Shown here: piece after piece, positions 1 to 8,920 of the stretch
Layout of the letters: each line of letters starts with the position of its first letter
How positions within the stretch are numbered: position 1 is the stretch's first letter
Source of the DNA: Phycisphaeraceae bacterium
Lineage (GTDB): Bacteria > Planctomycetota > Phycisphaerae > Phycisphaerales > Phycisphaeraceae
NCBI GenBank assembly: GCA_020849625.1
Contig: JADLFV010000132.1
Span: 1-55,154, forward strand
Direction of reading: 5' to 3'
Length of the DNA: 55,154 nucleotides
Translations under genes and position numbers: made by a program
Notes under the pieces: generated by a model
Databases searched by the model: none
What the model was told of the DNA's origin: nothing
Seen by the model: the letters and a program-made list of their open reading frames with translations, nothing else

Positions 1-1
1 G

Positions 2-109
2 CATCTGGGCTGGACGATCGCCGCGTTCAACCTGATGCTCGACACCAACGCCGACCGCACCCATGACGACGACCGGCCCCTCTTCAGCATCGCCGATTTT
101 GTGTTGTAA
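2..109 (+). CDS. C-terminal end of an unidentified protein (5' truncated by the window edge)
   Basis: An open frame runs in from the left edge and ends at TAA 107-109, leaving 35 codons. The visible tail is acidic in the middle (DTNADRTHDDDRP) and ends in a short hydrophobic stretch (SIADFVL). I recognise no domain. Codon use is GC-rich at third positions like the rest of the window, which supports a real gene end rather than a chance frame. The alternative is a short chance ORF, since only 36 codons are seen. Confidence 0.5.
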   Translation, partial: HLGWTIAAFNLMLDTNADRTHDDDRPLFSIADFVL

Positions 110-155
110 AAGTAGCACCATTGGTTAAATAGCAAGGTTAGTACGCACCGCACGG

Positions 156-317
156 TCAGGCCTTGAAGGTGTAGCCGCAGGATTTGCATCGGTACGTCGG
201 CTTGAGCAGGAGAAGCACCAGGCCGATCGGAAAAAGGATGATGACGAAAAACCACACCAGACATCCCCGCCCGCCCGTCGCGATGCCTTTGCAACTTGGA
301 CAGGATAGTTGACCCAT
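156..317 (-). CDS. Small zinc-ribbon membrane protein (53 aa)
   Basis: The 53-residue product has one CPSC pair near the N terminus (about residues 6-9) and one CKSC pair near the C terminus (about 45-48). Between them lies a single hydrophobic segment of about 18 residues (WFFVIILFPIGLVLLLL). This split zinc ribbon around a membrane insert resembles the LITAF-like arrangement, though that family assignment is only by architecture. I prefer the ATG at 317 because GGGGAA lies about 7 bases upstream; a GTG at 362 would add 15 residues. Role unknown; probably membrane anchored with a metal-binding head. Confidence 0.6.
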   Translation of the reverse strand: MGQLSCPSCKGIATGGRGCLVWFFVIILFPIGLVLLLLKPTYRCKSCGYTFKA

Positions 318-454
318 GTGTTGTTCCCCAGATGGTTGAACGAGACAGTTTTCAGTATTCACCGCTCACGAAAACAGGCAAATTATCTGCGTGATCTAAT
401 CGCTCTTGCAAGCATCGCCGGTCAATTGCATTCGCAGCTAAACCTTTACTCCTC

Positions 455-988
455 TTATGGAGGCAACCCTCTCCGGTAGTGAGTGTAATAGAAGGTGTCC
501 TCGCTTGAGGGCGGCTCATAGCCGAGTTGATTCACCGCTCGATCGATGATTGGCTGCCCCCGTCCAGGTTGGGGGAAGAAGTTGCCAGCGGGACCGGTCC
601 AACCAGGCGGTTTGGGCACGAATTGTCCATACTTGAGCCGCACACCAACCAGCCATACCGCTGGCGGATAGTCCTGCGCAGCCGCCTTTTCAAGCCACGC
701 GTATCCTCCCAACACGTCTGGCTCCGACGGCCAGAGGATGATCGCTCCGATCCGTTCCGAATGATTCTCCAGCCATTGAGCATACTGGTACTGGACTGTT
801 GCGTCACCACGTGCAGCCTTCGCGTACAACCACCAATCCGGCACATAAACCGCCAGCAGGAGTAGAGCGAGAACGCACACGGAGCAACCCGCTGCGATTT
901 TGGCCGCTCGGCGACTGGTGATGAGTAAGAGCAGTGGTACACCAAACAGAATCAGCGGCGTGATACATGGAAGATAGCTGACTGGCAT
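455..988 (-). CDS. Membrane protein with Sel1-like repeat
   Basis: 177 residues. Two hydrophobic segments lie at about residues 8-24 and 32-48, followed by a soluble part. That part contains alanine/aromatic helical repeats of Sel1/TPR type (RGDATVQYQYAQWLE and GGYAWLEKAAAQDYPPAVWLVG). Sel1-type repeats are protein-protein interaction scaffolds, so an adaptor role at the membrane is possible but not shown. The repeat count is low (about two). The ATG at 988 has no clear Shine-Dalgarno. An overlapping plus-strand frame at 527-865 has no recognisable features and is left out. Confidence 0.6.
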   Translation of the reverse strand: MPVSYLPCITPLILFGVPLLLLITSRRAAKIAAGCSVCVLALLLLAVYVPDWWLYAKAARGDATVQYQYAQWLENHSERIGAIILWPSEPDVLGGYAWLEKAAAQDYPPAVWLVGVRLKYGQFVPKPPGWTGPAGNFFPQPGRGQPIIDRAVNQLGYEPPSSEDTFYYTHYRRGLPP

Positions 989-1201
989 GGGCGAGAGTTA
1001 ACGAGAATCCATTTCGTGCTGCCATCCGGGTGACGCACCCAGAAGTTGAAGGGGCGTTTGGATCAGTGTGCCGGTCAGCGTCTGGCCTGTCAAGCATCGA
1101 GGATGATGCATGCATTCACGAGGTTTGAGGCGAACCGGAGACGGGCAATCGAAACGCGAAGGTCGCTGTCAGGCGACCTCCGCGATGAGGATGCAGCAGA
1201 G

Positions 1202-2326
1202 TTAGCGATTGGTTCGACGGCGCAGCAGCAGCGGCAGAGTCAAACCAAGCAAGGCGATGGTGGTCGGCTCAGGGATCACAATACCGACCCGTTCGACCGC
1301 TTCATCGAAACTCAGGTCAGGCCCGGTGCCGTAGCCCCAGTTGTCGCCGATGATCTGCAGATCGGCCAGATTGACCAGGCCATCCCATGTAAAGTCGGCG
1401 GTGCCCCAGTTGGCGGTGGCGGACTGCCAGTTGTCGCCGAGGATCTGCAGGTCGGCCAGATTGACCATGCCATCGCCGTTGGCATCGCCGGGGTGAGCCA
1501 TGTACTCGCCGAACATTTCCGACGTGACGCTGGTGATTTCGTTGTCGGTCAGGCGGCGGTTGTAGATCAGGATGGCCGCGATGTCACCGCCCCAGTAGCT
1601 GGTGACGGTCAGATTACCCGCGGCACTCTGACCGCCGATGCGCGTCAACTGGTGGCCGACGAGTTGCAGGTCGGCGCCGGTGCTGATGCCGCTGTCCACG
1701 ATGGCGCCGTCGCCACTGACCATGCGTGCGAAGAATTCGTCGGTGTCGGTGTCAACGACGCTGATGCCGATGTGGTAGTCGGTGTCGGTGAGGGGTCCCG
1801 CGCCCGCTGCCAGGAAGCCGCCGGTGGCCGTGCGGGTCAACGTGCGATAGCCGGTGCCGGTCAGGTGGGTGATGCTGGCCCAGGCCTGCGATTGGAACAC
1901 GACGCCAGCACTCGGATCGATGTCACTGTAAGCGCCGCTGATCATGCGCCGGTTATCCGGCGAGGCATTCGGGCGAAAGACCACGAACCAGGTGACCGCG
2001 GCCGCATCATAATCCGCGGCATTAGCGGCGATGTCGATGTATTGCGCTGCACCGTCGAATCCCAGGGCGTCGGCGCCGGTGGGCGTGGCGCTCGACAGCA
2101 GCGTGGGACGATTGGCCTCCGTGACCTGTAGCGCGTGGTTGGCCTGGCCGGACTGGTCATTCCAACTCGCCACGCCGCCGACGTCGAGCGTGACGTCCGA
2201 GCCGTCCAGTTGGGTGATCAGGCCGTTGGTCACGGAAGGGGTCAGGGCCTGCGCCTGGCCAAGCAGAAACAGGCAGGAAGCAAGGACCAGACCGGTCGCA
2301 AGTTGTCGAACTGGTGTGAAGTACAT
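1202..2326 (-). CDS. Secreted LamG-like protein with dockerin-type repeats and PEP-CTERM anchor
   Basis: 374 residues. The start is the ATG at 2326 because GGAGG lies about 7 bases upstream and a good signal peptide follows (LATGLVLASCLFLLGQAQA). The central part (about residues 40-250) looks like a concanavalin/LamG-type beta sandwich. Two EF-hand-like dockerin repeats follow (GDANGDGMVNLADLQILGDNW, then a degenerate second copy TWDGLVNLADLQIIGDNW). The C terminus is a PEP-CTERM signal: IPEPTT, a short hydrophobic helix, then RRRTNR. Such proteins are exported and processed at the C terminus by an exosortase; none is in the window. Binding to surface polysaccharide is plausible given the neighbouring lyase genes. 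Confidence 0.85.
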   Translation of the reverse strand: MYFTPVRQLATGLVLASCLFLLGQAQALTPSVTNGLITQLDGSDVTLDVGGVASWNDQSGQANHALQVTEANRPTLLSSATPTGADALGFDGAAQYIDIAANAADYDAAAVTWFVVFRPNASPDNRRMISGAYSDIDPSAGVVFQSQAWASITHLTGTGYRTLTRTATGGFLAAGAGPLTDTDYHIGISVVDTDTDEFFARMVSGDGAIVDSGISTGADLQLVGHQLTRIGGQSAAGNLTVTSYWGGDIAAILIYNRRLTDNEITSVTSEMFGEYMAHPGDANGDGMVNLADLQILGDNWQSATANWGTADFTWDGLVNLADLQIIGDNWGYGTGPDLSFDEAVERVGIVIPEPTTIALLGLTLPLLLRRRTNR

Positions 2327-2377
2327 CGTAAACCTCCAAAGATGTGTGAACAGTGCGTTCTCGATCCACAACCAAGA

Positions 2378-3421
2378 CTACGAATCAACGGATTCCGGCG
2401 GAATCAGCACCGGCTTGATGGCCACTTCAACCGGACGGGCGTCGTCCGGCTGCTTGATGCGACACAACAATTGCTCCACACTGCGCCTGCCATGTAACTC
2501 TGAAGCGATGTCGATGGTCGCAGGTCGCGGATTCAATCCCACCAGATAGGTCGCATCATTGTTGCAGGAGACAATATCGATGTCTCGGCCCGGCCTGACG
2601 CCGCGCTGCTGGAGCAATGGATAAGCCACCGCGGTCATCAGATCATTGGGCAAGAACAGCCCGGCGACGCGCGGCGACAGATCAAGCAGTCGAGCGACCA
2701 GCGGCTCCATCGCGCAGCGGAGCATGCCCATCTCGCGCATGCCGTCCATGCCTTCGTCGGGCAGACGGTTGGTGATCACATGAGCCGTGGCGCCTTTGCG
2801 CTGGGCGGTGAACGCAAACGCCTCGGCTCTGGCTGGATAAGCCGGATACCAATCCATGGCGCTGAGGAAAGCAAGGTGCTGATGTCCGCGACTCAAAAGA
2901 TAATTGGCAGCCAGTCGGCCGATCTCGTAATTGCCGGCCAGCACCACATCCCCCGTATGGCCGTGGTGTGATCCGGACCAGATGATCGGCTTGCCCCTGA
3001 GTTTCTCCATCAGACCGGGCGGTGTGTGGGCGCCCATGAGCACGTAACCATCCGCCTGCTGTTGCTCGATGATGGGCGAGAGGTTGGTTGAATCGCATGC
3101 ATGCACGATGGTGACCACCATGCCGTAACTACTGGCAGCCTGCTCGATGCCGCGCAGGAAACTGGCGAAGATGCCCGGCGTGTAGTTGTACACGTCGTCG
3201 AGCTGGACCACCGTCACAATCCCGGTTCGCAGCGTTCTTGATCGGCGCAGGCTTCGTCGGCCCTGCCTGCGGTTCAAGGGCGGCGGTTCGTACCCCAGTT
3301 CGCTCATCGCCTGGCGGACCAGCTTCTCCCGCTCGTGCGACACACGCCCCTGGCCATTGATCACGCGAGATACCGTGGCCACGGAAACGCCCGCGCTCTT
3401 TGCTACATCAGTAACCGTCAT
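2378..3421 (-). CDS. LacI-family transcriptional regulator
   Basis: 347 residues. An N-terminal LacI helix-turn-helix spans residues 1-50 (VTDVAKSAGVSVATVSRVIN), followed by an Arg-rich hinge (RRQGRRSLRRSRTL). The periplasmic-binding-protein-like effector domain spans about 65-340. This is the usual family length. It probably senses a sugar and controls the neighbouring catabolic genes, although it faces away from the URO-D/PhyH pair across a 176-bp AT-rich gap. Its promoter carries a palindrome over the -10 box (see 3442-3477), so autorepression is likely. The effector cannot be read from the sequence. Confidence 0.92.
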   Translation of the reverse strand: MTVTDVAKSAGVSVATVSRVINGQGRVSHEREKLVRQAMSELGYEPPPLNRRQGRRSLRRSRTLRTGIVTVVQLDDVYNYTPGIFASFLRGIEQAASSYGMVVTIVHACDSTNLSPIIEQQQADGYVLMGAHTPPGLMEKLRGKPIIWSGSHHGHTGDVVLAGNYEIGRLAANYLLSRGHQHLAFLSAMDWYPAYPARAEAFAFTAQRKGATAHVITNRLPDEGMDGMREMGMLRCAMEPLVARLLDLSPRVAGLFLPNDLMTAVAYPLLQQRGVRPGRDIDIVSCNNDATYLVGLNPRPATIDIASELHGRRSVEQLLCRIKQPDDARPVEVAIKPVLIPPESVDS

Positions 3422-3441
3422 GGGATGTTTACCAGGAAGTT

Positions 3442-3477
3442 ACATATCAATTATATGTCTTTACATGACTATGTCAA
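3442..3477 (-). promoter_or_regulatory. Sigma70 promoter of the lacI-type gene with overlapping palindromic operator
   Basis: Read on the minus strand there is a perfect TTGACA (plus 3472-3477), a 16-bp gap, then a perfect TATAAT (plus 3450-3455). A 17-bp hyphenated palindrome with arms ACATAT/ATATGT (3442-3458) covers the -10 box and the expected start site, 21-37 bp before the ATG. It lacks the central CG usual in LacI-family operators, so operator function is inferred from position and symmetry. Confidence 0.7.
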
Positions 3478-3483
3478 TAATAA

Positions 3484-3506
3484 AATAGTTAGTATTATAT
3501 ACTATT
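3484..3506. promoter_or_regulatory. Second palindrome in the AT-rich lacI upstream region
   Basis: Arms AATAGT/ACTATT enclose an inner AGTAT/ATACT pair, just upstream of the TTGACA box. The whole 3440-3570 stretch is markedly AT-rich against a GC-rich background. It may be an auxiliary operator or an UP-like element; function is inferred only. Confidence 0.4.
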
Positions 3507-3597
3507 TTTTAATAACTTATATATGTTTTACAGGTAAATTTATTTATTTACACGTGCGAATATCACGGTGCTTATACACTCGCAGCGGAGGCTTGTT

Positions 3598-4707
3598 TCA
3601 TTTCAAGCCGCGATCACATTCCACCAATGCTTCGATGTTCTGCCACATCACGTCCGGCTCCAGCACGTGCGTCGGAGCGAGCACCAGCCGTGCGCCGTTG
3701 CGGGCTATGTTCACCAGAGCGCGAACGGCGCAGCGCACGTCTACGGGTGAGCCGAAGGGCATGGTGGTCTGTGTGCCGATCATGCCCCAGAAGGCGAGGC
3801 GGTCTTTGTATTGCTCGATGATCTGCGGGACGGGCATGCATTCGGGCTGCATGGGGTTGAGGATATCGACGCCGATCTCGATCAGTTCGTCGATGATCTC
3901 GCGGATGTCGCCGTCGGAGTGATAGAACACGTAACAGGGCCCGCGCTGGGCGGTGCGGATGGCTTCGATCACTTTGACCAGGCGTGGCTTGAGATGCTGA
4001 CGCCAGAATTCGGGCGAGACCAGCATGCCTTTCTGCGAGCCGACGTCATCGCCGAGGCGCACCACTTCGCAGCCGAGGCTGACGCACTGGCGTGCTAGAG
4101 CGATCGAGCGGTTCATGTGATAGTCCAGCAGCCAGTCGCCGATGGGGTTGCCGTCGGCCAGGTCCATGAACAGGTTGCCCATGCCGCGCGAGTACCAGGA
4201 ACGTTCGAAGACGGTGCACTCCAGCGGGGCCATCGCCACCCGGCCGGCCTGATGTATGGCATCAATGCGAGCAGCCACCTCGTCATTTGTCTGCTGACAC
4301 CACGCGGAAAAATCGGGAAATGGAAGCTGCTCGAGCTGATCCACCGATTGCGCCGTGGCCAGCGGGTAGAGCATCTGCGAGAAGTGATACGCCTCGCCGG
4401 TCGAGCCATCCGGCGGAATCTGCGTGGCGACGCCGTTGGCGTCGATGATGGCATCGTCAGGCAGATGGACGTCCAGCACCCGCCGGTAACCCTCGTGCCA
4501 TTGCGCGGTGAGGTCGGGGTAAGGCAACACCAGCGCCTCGGCGTCCAGGTGAAAAGCCGCGGCCGGGTTGCGCGTGCCGGTGTGCTGCTCGATGCGGTCG
4601 AGGATAGGCGGCGTGGCCTCGATATGCATCGGCACCTGCTGGTAGGGTTGGCCGCTCATCATGCGTTGGAAGTTGTCGCGACAGTTCAGGGTGGCGGTTT
4701 GATTCAT
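3598..4707 (-). CDS. Uroporphyrinogen-decarboxylase-fold protein (not the heme enzyme)
   Basis: 369 residues of the URO-D/methyltransferase superfamily. The C-terminal half carries the typical YHSDGDI...EIGVDILNPMQPE and LAFWGMIGTQTTMPFG segments seen in URO-D-like proteins of catabolic clusters. The N-terminal arginine-rich motif of true heme-pathway HemE is absent, so heme synthesis is unlikely. Relatives include corrinoid-dependent methyltransferases (MtaA/MtbA type), and a methyl-transfer or demethylation role is one inference. It lies 6 bp downstream of the PhyH gene on the same strand, so the two are surely cotranscribed. The same pair recurs at 27457-29531. Confidence 0.8.
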   Translation of the reverse strand: MNQTATLNCRDNFQRMMSGQPYQQVPMHIEATPPILDRIEQHTGTRNPAAAFHLDAEALVLPYPDLTAQWHEGYRRVLDVHLPDDAIIDANGVATQIPPDGSTGEAYHFSQMLYPLATAQSVDQLEQLPFPDFSAWCQQTNDEVAARIDAIHQAGRVAMAPLECTVFERSWYSRGMGNLFMDLADGNPIGDWLLDYHMNRSIALARQCVSLGCEVVRLGDDVGSQKGMLVSPEFWRQHLKPRLVKVIEAIRTAQRGPCYVFYHSDGDIREIIDELIEIGVDILNPMQPECMPVPQIIEQYKDRLAFWGMIGTQTTMPFGSPVDVRCAVRALVNIARNGARLVLAPTHVLEPDVMWQNIEALVECDRGLK

Positions 4708-4713
4708 GCGGAT

Positions 4714-5610
4714 TCACACTCTCCACTCGGCGCGGGCCTCGGCGATTGGTTTCTCCGGCTGCGAACCGGCAGCGTGCCCGGCGGGCTCCAGGCCCATCCA
4801 GCGCGGATCGACCGGGTCCGAGGCCGGCTGAAAGCGCACGTCGGCGCTTAAACGATAACGATCGGTCACGTTGGTGGTCGAGGCGTGCATGGTGTACATG
4901 CCGAAGATCATCACATCGCCCGCCTGGAAGCTGGTGGTCTGCCAGCGCCCGCCGAACTTGTCGGTGATCTCCAGCGGGTCTTCGCTGAACCAGCCCTGCA
5001 CGCGATCGCGATCGACGTCCATGCGGCCGTAGGTCTGGCGCAGCTTCTCGAAGCCGGGATCGACGTGCGAACCGACGCACATGGCCAGCGTGCCTTTTTC
5101 GACCGGCAGATCATCGAAGGGAATCCAGCAGGTGTGCAGGCGCTGCGAGCCGCGGCCCATGTAAACGATGTCGTAGTGCGCGCCGGTGAACTGCTCGTTG
5201 CCCACGCCGCGTAGCCACTTGTAATCGAAGGTGACGGCCGGCTCGGTGAAATACCCCCGAAAAAATTCAAAAAGTTCGTCGCCTTCAAAGACAGCCCGCA
5301 GGTCTTCGTGATGGGTGATGCCGCGGCGGCCCATCATGGGAACTGTCCGCCCGGACTTGGGCATGACGCCTTCGAGTACCGGCTCACCTTCGACCAATGC
5401 GCCGCGCTGGGCCATGTAATCGAGAATGGTCTGGCGGGCCTGCAGCACCTTGTCGCGATCGATCAGGCCACGGATCAGCAGATAGCCATCTTCCGCCATG
5501 CGCTGATGCAGGGCGGGTATGTCATCGAGCAGCCCGTTGCAGTCGCGCAGGTCGCCCAGTTGGTCGCTGGGATAGGTCAGGGTCCTCACGCCCATTCGCA
5601 CCTGCTGCAT
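4714..5610 (-). CDS. Phytanoyl-CoA dioxygenase (PhyH) family protein, locus 1
   Basis: 298 residues of the Fe(II)/2-oxoglutarate-dependent PhyH family. The facial triad is visible as HYD in GAHYDIVYMG (about residue 168) and a distal His in MYTMHASTTN. An Arg in RYRLSADVRF probably binds 2-oxoglutarate. The start ATG at 5610 has GGAG about 9 bases upstream. It is first gene of a two-gene unit with the URO-D-fold gene and is divergent from an AraC regulator across 85 bp. In such a cluster it probably hydroxylates a small substrate; the substrate is unknown. Confidence 0.85.
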   Translation of the reverse strand: MQQVRMGVRTLTYPSDQLGDLRDCNGLLDDIPALHQRMAEDGYLLIRGLIDRDKVLQARQTILDYMAQRGALVEGEPVLEGVMPKSGRTVPMMGRRGITHHEDLRAVFEGDELFEFFRGYFTEPAVTFDYKWLRGVGNEQFTGAHYDIVYMGRGSQRLHTCWIPFDDLPVEKGTLAMCVGSHVDPGFEKLRQTYGRMDVDRDRVQGWFSEDPLEITDKFGGRWQTTSFQAGDVMIFGMYTMHASTTNVTDRYRLSADVRFQPASDPVDPRWMGLEPAGHAAGSQPEKPIAEARAEWRV

Positions 5611-5695
5611 GGTTTTGATCTCCGGCGGGTTTGGATAAAATGTCCCATCGGGTAATCGTGCGGCTCCATTATGGGCTGATTTTCAGGAAAATAAC

Positions 5696-6532
5696 ATGGG
5701 TACAATGGATCAAACCTTGCACAAATTGGACGATCGCACTGCCGAGGCCCTCGGCCGCCTCCACGACGGCCAGCACATGCACAAGCCGCCCGGGTCTGCC
5801 ATTCGCGACATGCGCACCTTTGGGTCATTCGCCGTGGTCTATCTCTATCGCGGCCGGGGGCACTATCACGACGCCAACGGCTTCAGCCGCGCGGTTGCGG
5901 CCGGGGACATGATCCTGCTGTTCCCGGAACTGCCCCACCGCTACGGGGCCGGGCCGGATACGCCGTGGCACGAGTACTACCTGGTGTTCGACGGACCCGT
6001 GTTTGAGCAGTGGCGACAGGCGGGATTACTCGACCCGATGCGACCCATCTGGCGCTTGCGTCCGATCCAGACATGGCGGCATCGCTTTGAAGCAGTAATT
6101 GGTGACGGCCGCGATCCAGGCTGGGTGCAGCTTGCCCGTTTGCAGTTGACGCTGGCGGAGGCGTTGGCGACGCAGTCGATCCATCACGACGGGCCGCAGC
6201 AGCAGCGATGGATCGATCGGGCCCGTGCCATGCTGGATCAGAACCTGGAGCAGCCGCTGTCTATGCCGGACGCTGCCCGCGCCCTGGGCGTCAGCTATGA
6301 CCACTTTCGCAAGCGCTTCACGAGACTGGCCGGGGTCGGTCCGCTGCGCTACCGGGCCGGCCGCGTGATCGATCGAGCCAGGCTGCTGATGCGCACAAGT
6401 GACATGAGCGACAAGCAGATCGCGGCCTCGCTGGGATTCTGCGACGAGTTCTATTTTTCCCGCCGCTTCAAGCACCTGGCGGGTTGCAGCCCCAGCGATT
6501 ACCGCCGGACACTGGGGCGATCTGAGTGCTAG
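5696..6532 (+). CDS. AraC-family regulator, locus 1
   Basis: 278 residues. The N-terminal cupin-type sensing domain spans about 25-110 (YLYRGRGHYHDANG, GDMILLFPELPHRYG). The C-terminal double helix-turn-helix spans about 180-275 (ARALGVSYDHFRKRF, IAASLGFCDEFYFSRRFK). The ATG at 5696 follows AGGAAA at good spacing. A perfect palindrome with arms ATTTTC/GAAAAT (5679-5692) covers this ribosome site and could be an operator or a translational hairpin. Divergence from the PhyH-URO-D pair suggests it controls that pair. The stop codon TAG (6530-6532) is the first three bases of a MITE-like element, so the native C terminus may have been altered. Confidence 0.9.
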   Translation: MGTMDQTLHKLDDRTAEALGRLHDGQHMHKPPGSAIRDMRTFGSFAVVYLYRGRGHYHDANGFSRAVAAGDMILLFPELPHRYGAGPDTPWHEYYLVFDGPVFEQWRQAGLLDPMRPIWRLRPIQTWRHRFEAVIGDGRDPGWVQLARLQLTLAEALATQSIHHDGPQQQRWIDRARAMLDQNLEQPLSMPDAARALGVSYDHFRKRFTRLAGVGPLRYRAGRVIDRARLLMRTSDMSDKQIAASLGFCDEFYFSRRFKHLAGCSPSDYRRTLGRSEC

Positions 6533-6630
6533 GCTCTGTCGGAAAACGGAAGGTGGTGCGGGCGTCCCGCCCGCAGGCGGCCGAGACGGCCGCCCCACCT
6601 AGGTAATGGATCGTTTTCCGACAGAGCCTA
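6530..6630. mobile_element. MITE-like element with 19-bp perfect terminal inverted repeats
   Basis: Bases 6530-6548 and 6612-6630 are perfect inverse complements (TAGGCTCTGTCGGAAAACG). Both ends are flanked by TA, consistent with insertion at a TA target as in IS630/Tc1-type elements. Inside are nested stems (6551-6556 with 6595-6600) and two hairpins (6558-6574, 6576-6594). There is no ORF. The left end supplies the stop codon of the AraC gene. No partner transposase is in the window. Confidence 0.65.
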
Positions 6631-6774
6631 CAACCCACCACAAACAGTTTGTGGCGTGAATTGACAAGTCAAAGGGCAGCTATGATCAATCACTTGCGGG
6701 CGGTTGGTTTTAGTCTATGGGCTGATGAATCACTTCCCCTGCCACAGGCCAACGCCGTTTCAAGGAGTCTGGTC

Positions 6775-8865
6775 ATGACAAGCAGCTTCGTGACACGCAT
6801 CGTGATGGGTTGTGTTTTGCTTCTGAGCACCAACGTTTCAGCCGGGGCGGAAGACACGGCCACGCCGATCGACTGGCGCAGTCTGCCCAGCATCGAGGAT
6901 GTCTGCAACGCTTATCCGCAGCGCACGCGCGAGCTGTTCGAAGCCCTGGACCTGACCCGCGCCGGGTTGCGGCAGGTCAAGGCTGCCTTCGAGAGTGGCG
7001 ATCTTCCGGGGGCGTGTCAGAAGCTGCTGGATTACTATCGCTCATGCGATTCAGGCCAGTGGCTGCGCGAGAATCGCACGTCGCCGATCGATCCCAGTCC
7101 CATGCTGGCCGACGGCGTGCTGAATGATGAAGTGACGTTCTTCGACCTGACGGGCAAGATGGTCCGGTTGCCCAATGGGAACATCGACTGGCGCGACATG
7201 GGCCCGACGCATGACGTGGAGTGGGCTTTCGAGTTGAACCGCCACTACAACGTGCGCTGGCTGATGAACGGCTACCTGGCCAACGGCAACGCGGCCTACA
7301 TGGTCAAGGCTGACGAACTGGTGCGCGACTGGATCGTCAGCAGCATTCCGTTGCCGAAAACAGACACCGGTCGCGACTTTGTGTGGCGGGCGATGGAGGC
7401 GGGCATCCGTTTGCGCGAGTGGACGCGACTGTTCTACGGCTTCATGGACAACGAAAACATTCTCCCTGCCACGCGCATTCTCATGCTGCGCAGCCTGGTC
7501 GATCACGGCCTCAACCTGCGCCAGTTCCATTCACCCAGCGGCAATCATGTCACCATGGACCTGTCGGCGCTGGCGCTGCTAGGCGCGGCCTGGCCGGAGT
7601 TTAAGCAATCGCACGACTGGCTGTTGTATTCGGTCGATTACCTCAACGGCCAGATCACGAAGCAGACCTATCCCGATGGCGTGCAATTGGAGTTGACCGC
7701 CCACTATCACAGTGGGGCGGCCTACAACTTCCAGGCCCTGGCGGACATCTGTCACGAAGTCAATATCAAACTGCCCGAGACGTTCGCCACCCGCCTGCGT
7801 TACATGTGGGGCTATCTCGCTTACATCATGCGACCCGACGGCGGTAACGTGCTCAACAACGACGGCGACCGCGACAGTCAGGCTGGGCGCGTGCTGAACT
7901 ATGCCGAGTTCTATCAGCAGCCGGACTGGACGTACATCGCCACCAACGGCAAACAAGGCGTCAAACCCAAGGGGCTGCCCTCGCTGTTCTATCCCTATGC
8001 CGGTCAACTGATCATGCGCAGCGGATACGCGCCCGATGCGCAATGGGCTTTCTTCGACGTCGGGCCCACCGGCATCGGCTCGCACGCTCACTTCGACAAG
8101 CTGCACCTGTCGGTGATGGCGGGGGGACGCGACCTGCTGGTCGATAGCGGACGTTTCACCTACAGCGGTCCGATCGCTGAGAAGTTCCGCGATCCTTACG
8201 CCAAGCACACGCGCGGGCACAACAGCATTCTGATCGACGGCCGGGGCCAGGCTCGCGGCGTTCACGTGGCGTCCGATCCGACGCCGGCTGAGCGTTACGC
8301 GGTAACCGAGGCTTTCGACTATGCCCGCGGCTCGATGGATCAGTACGTGGAGCTTGAGGGCAAAGCCAGTCACACCCGGGCGTTGATGTACGTGCGGGAC
8401 AAGTTCTGGTTAGTCGTGGACCGCATTGACGGTGATCGGCCGCGGCAGATCGAAGCGCTGTGGCACTGGAACCCGCGCTGCACGGTGGTGATGACGGGCA
8501 ACGCGGTGCGCTCGACGGATGCCAATGCCTGCAACCTCAGCATCATGCCGCTGGGCGAGGTCGCGTGGGACGCCAAGATCGTCAAGGGCCAGGAGCAGCC
8601 GACGCCGCAGGGCTGGTACAGCATCCGTTACAACACCTACGAGCCAACGGATACGGCGGTGTACGACGCTCAGGTCAAAGCGGGAACGACTTTCGCCTGG
8701 TTGCTGCTGCCATACCAGGGCGCCGGGCAGCCGCAGGTGATGGCGGAACTGAAGCTGGCCAACGAAGCCGGGGCGATGGTGCGCGTGATGCTGGAAGATC
8801 GGACGTACGACCTGAGCGTGCCCCTGGCCGATGGCCACAAGCCTTCGCTGGAGGTCAGCCAGTAG
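6775..8865 (+). CDS. Heparinase II/III-family polysaccharide lyase, secreted
   Basis: 696 residues. The start at 6775 follows AAGGAG and gives a signal peptide (FVTRIVMGCVLLLSTNVSAGA); an upstream in-frame ATG would spoil this. The N-terminal helical toroid domain spans about 60-380, and its GNHVTMDLSALALLG and QLELTAHYHSGA segments resemble the active-site region of heparinase/alginate-lyase-like enzymes. The C-terminal beta domain begins near 430 and contains the GSHAHFDKLHLSVMAGG...LLVDSGR block typical of Heparinase II/III proteins. It probably cleaves an acidic polysaccharide by beta-elimination; the exact substrate cannot be read. The next gene is a symporter, which fits uptake of the products. 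Confidence 0.85.
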   Translation: MTSSFVTRIVMGCVLLLSTNVSAGAEDTATPIDWRSLPSIEDVCNAYPQRTRELFEALDLTRAGLRQVKAAFESGDLPGACQKLLDYYRSCDSGQWLRENRTSPIDPSPMLADGVLNDEVTFFDLTGKMVRLPNGNIDWRDMGPTHDVEWAFELNRHYNVRWLMNGYLANGNAAYMVKADELVRDWIVSSIPLPKTDTGRDFVWRAMEAGIRLREWTRLFYGFMDNENILPATRILMLRSLVDHGLNLRQFHSPSGNHVTMDLSALALLGAAWPEFKQSHDWLLYSVDYLNGQITKQTYPDGVQLELTAHYHSGAAYNFQALADICHEVNIKLPETFATRLRYMWGYLAYIMRPDGGNVLNNDGDRDSQAGRVLNYAEFYQQPDWTYIATNGKQGVKPKGLPSLFYPYAGQLIMRSGYAPDAQWAFFDVGPTGIGSHAHFDKLHLSVMAGGRDLLVDSGRFTYSGPIAEKFRDPYAKHTRGHNSILIDGRGQARGVHVASDPTPAERYAVTEAFDYARGSMDQYVELEGKASHTRALMYVRDKFWLVVDRIDGDRPRQIEALWHWNPRCTVVMTGNAVRSTDANACNLSIMPLGEVAWDAKIVKGQEQPTPQGWYSIRYNTYEPTDTAVYDAQVKAGTTFAWLLLPYQGAGQPQVMAELKLANEAGAMVRVMLEDRTYDLSVPLADGHKPSLEVSQ

Positions 8866-8920
8866 CGCACAAGGCGGGACAAATCAAACCACACAACATC
8901 ACCTGTTAAGGATGTGAAAC

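Noticed and set aside
3598..4707. True heme-pathway HemE
   Set aside because: The conserved N-terminal arginine motif is missing and the neighbours are catabolic rather than heme genes.
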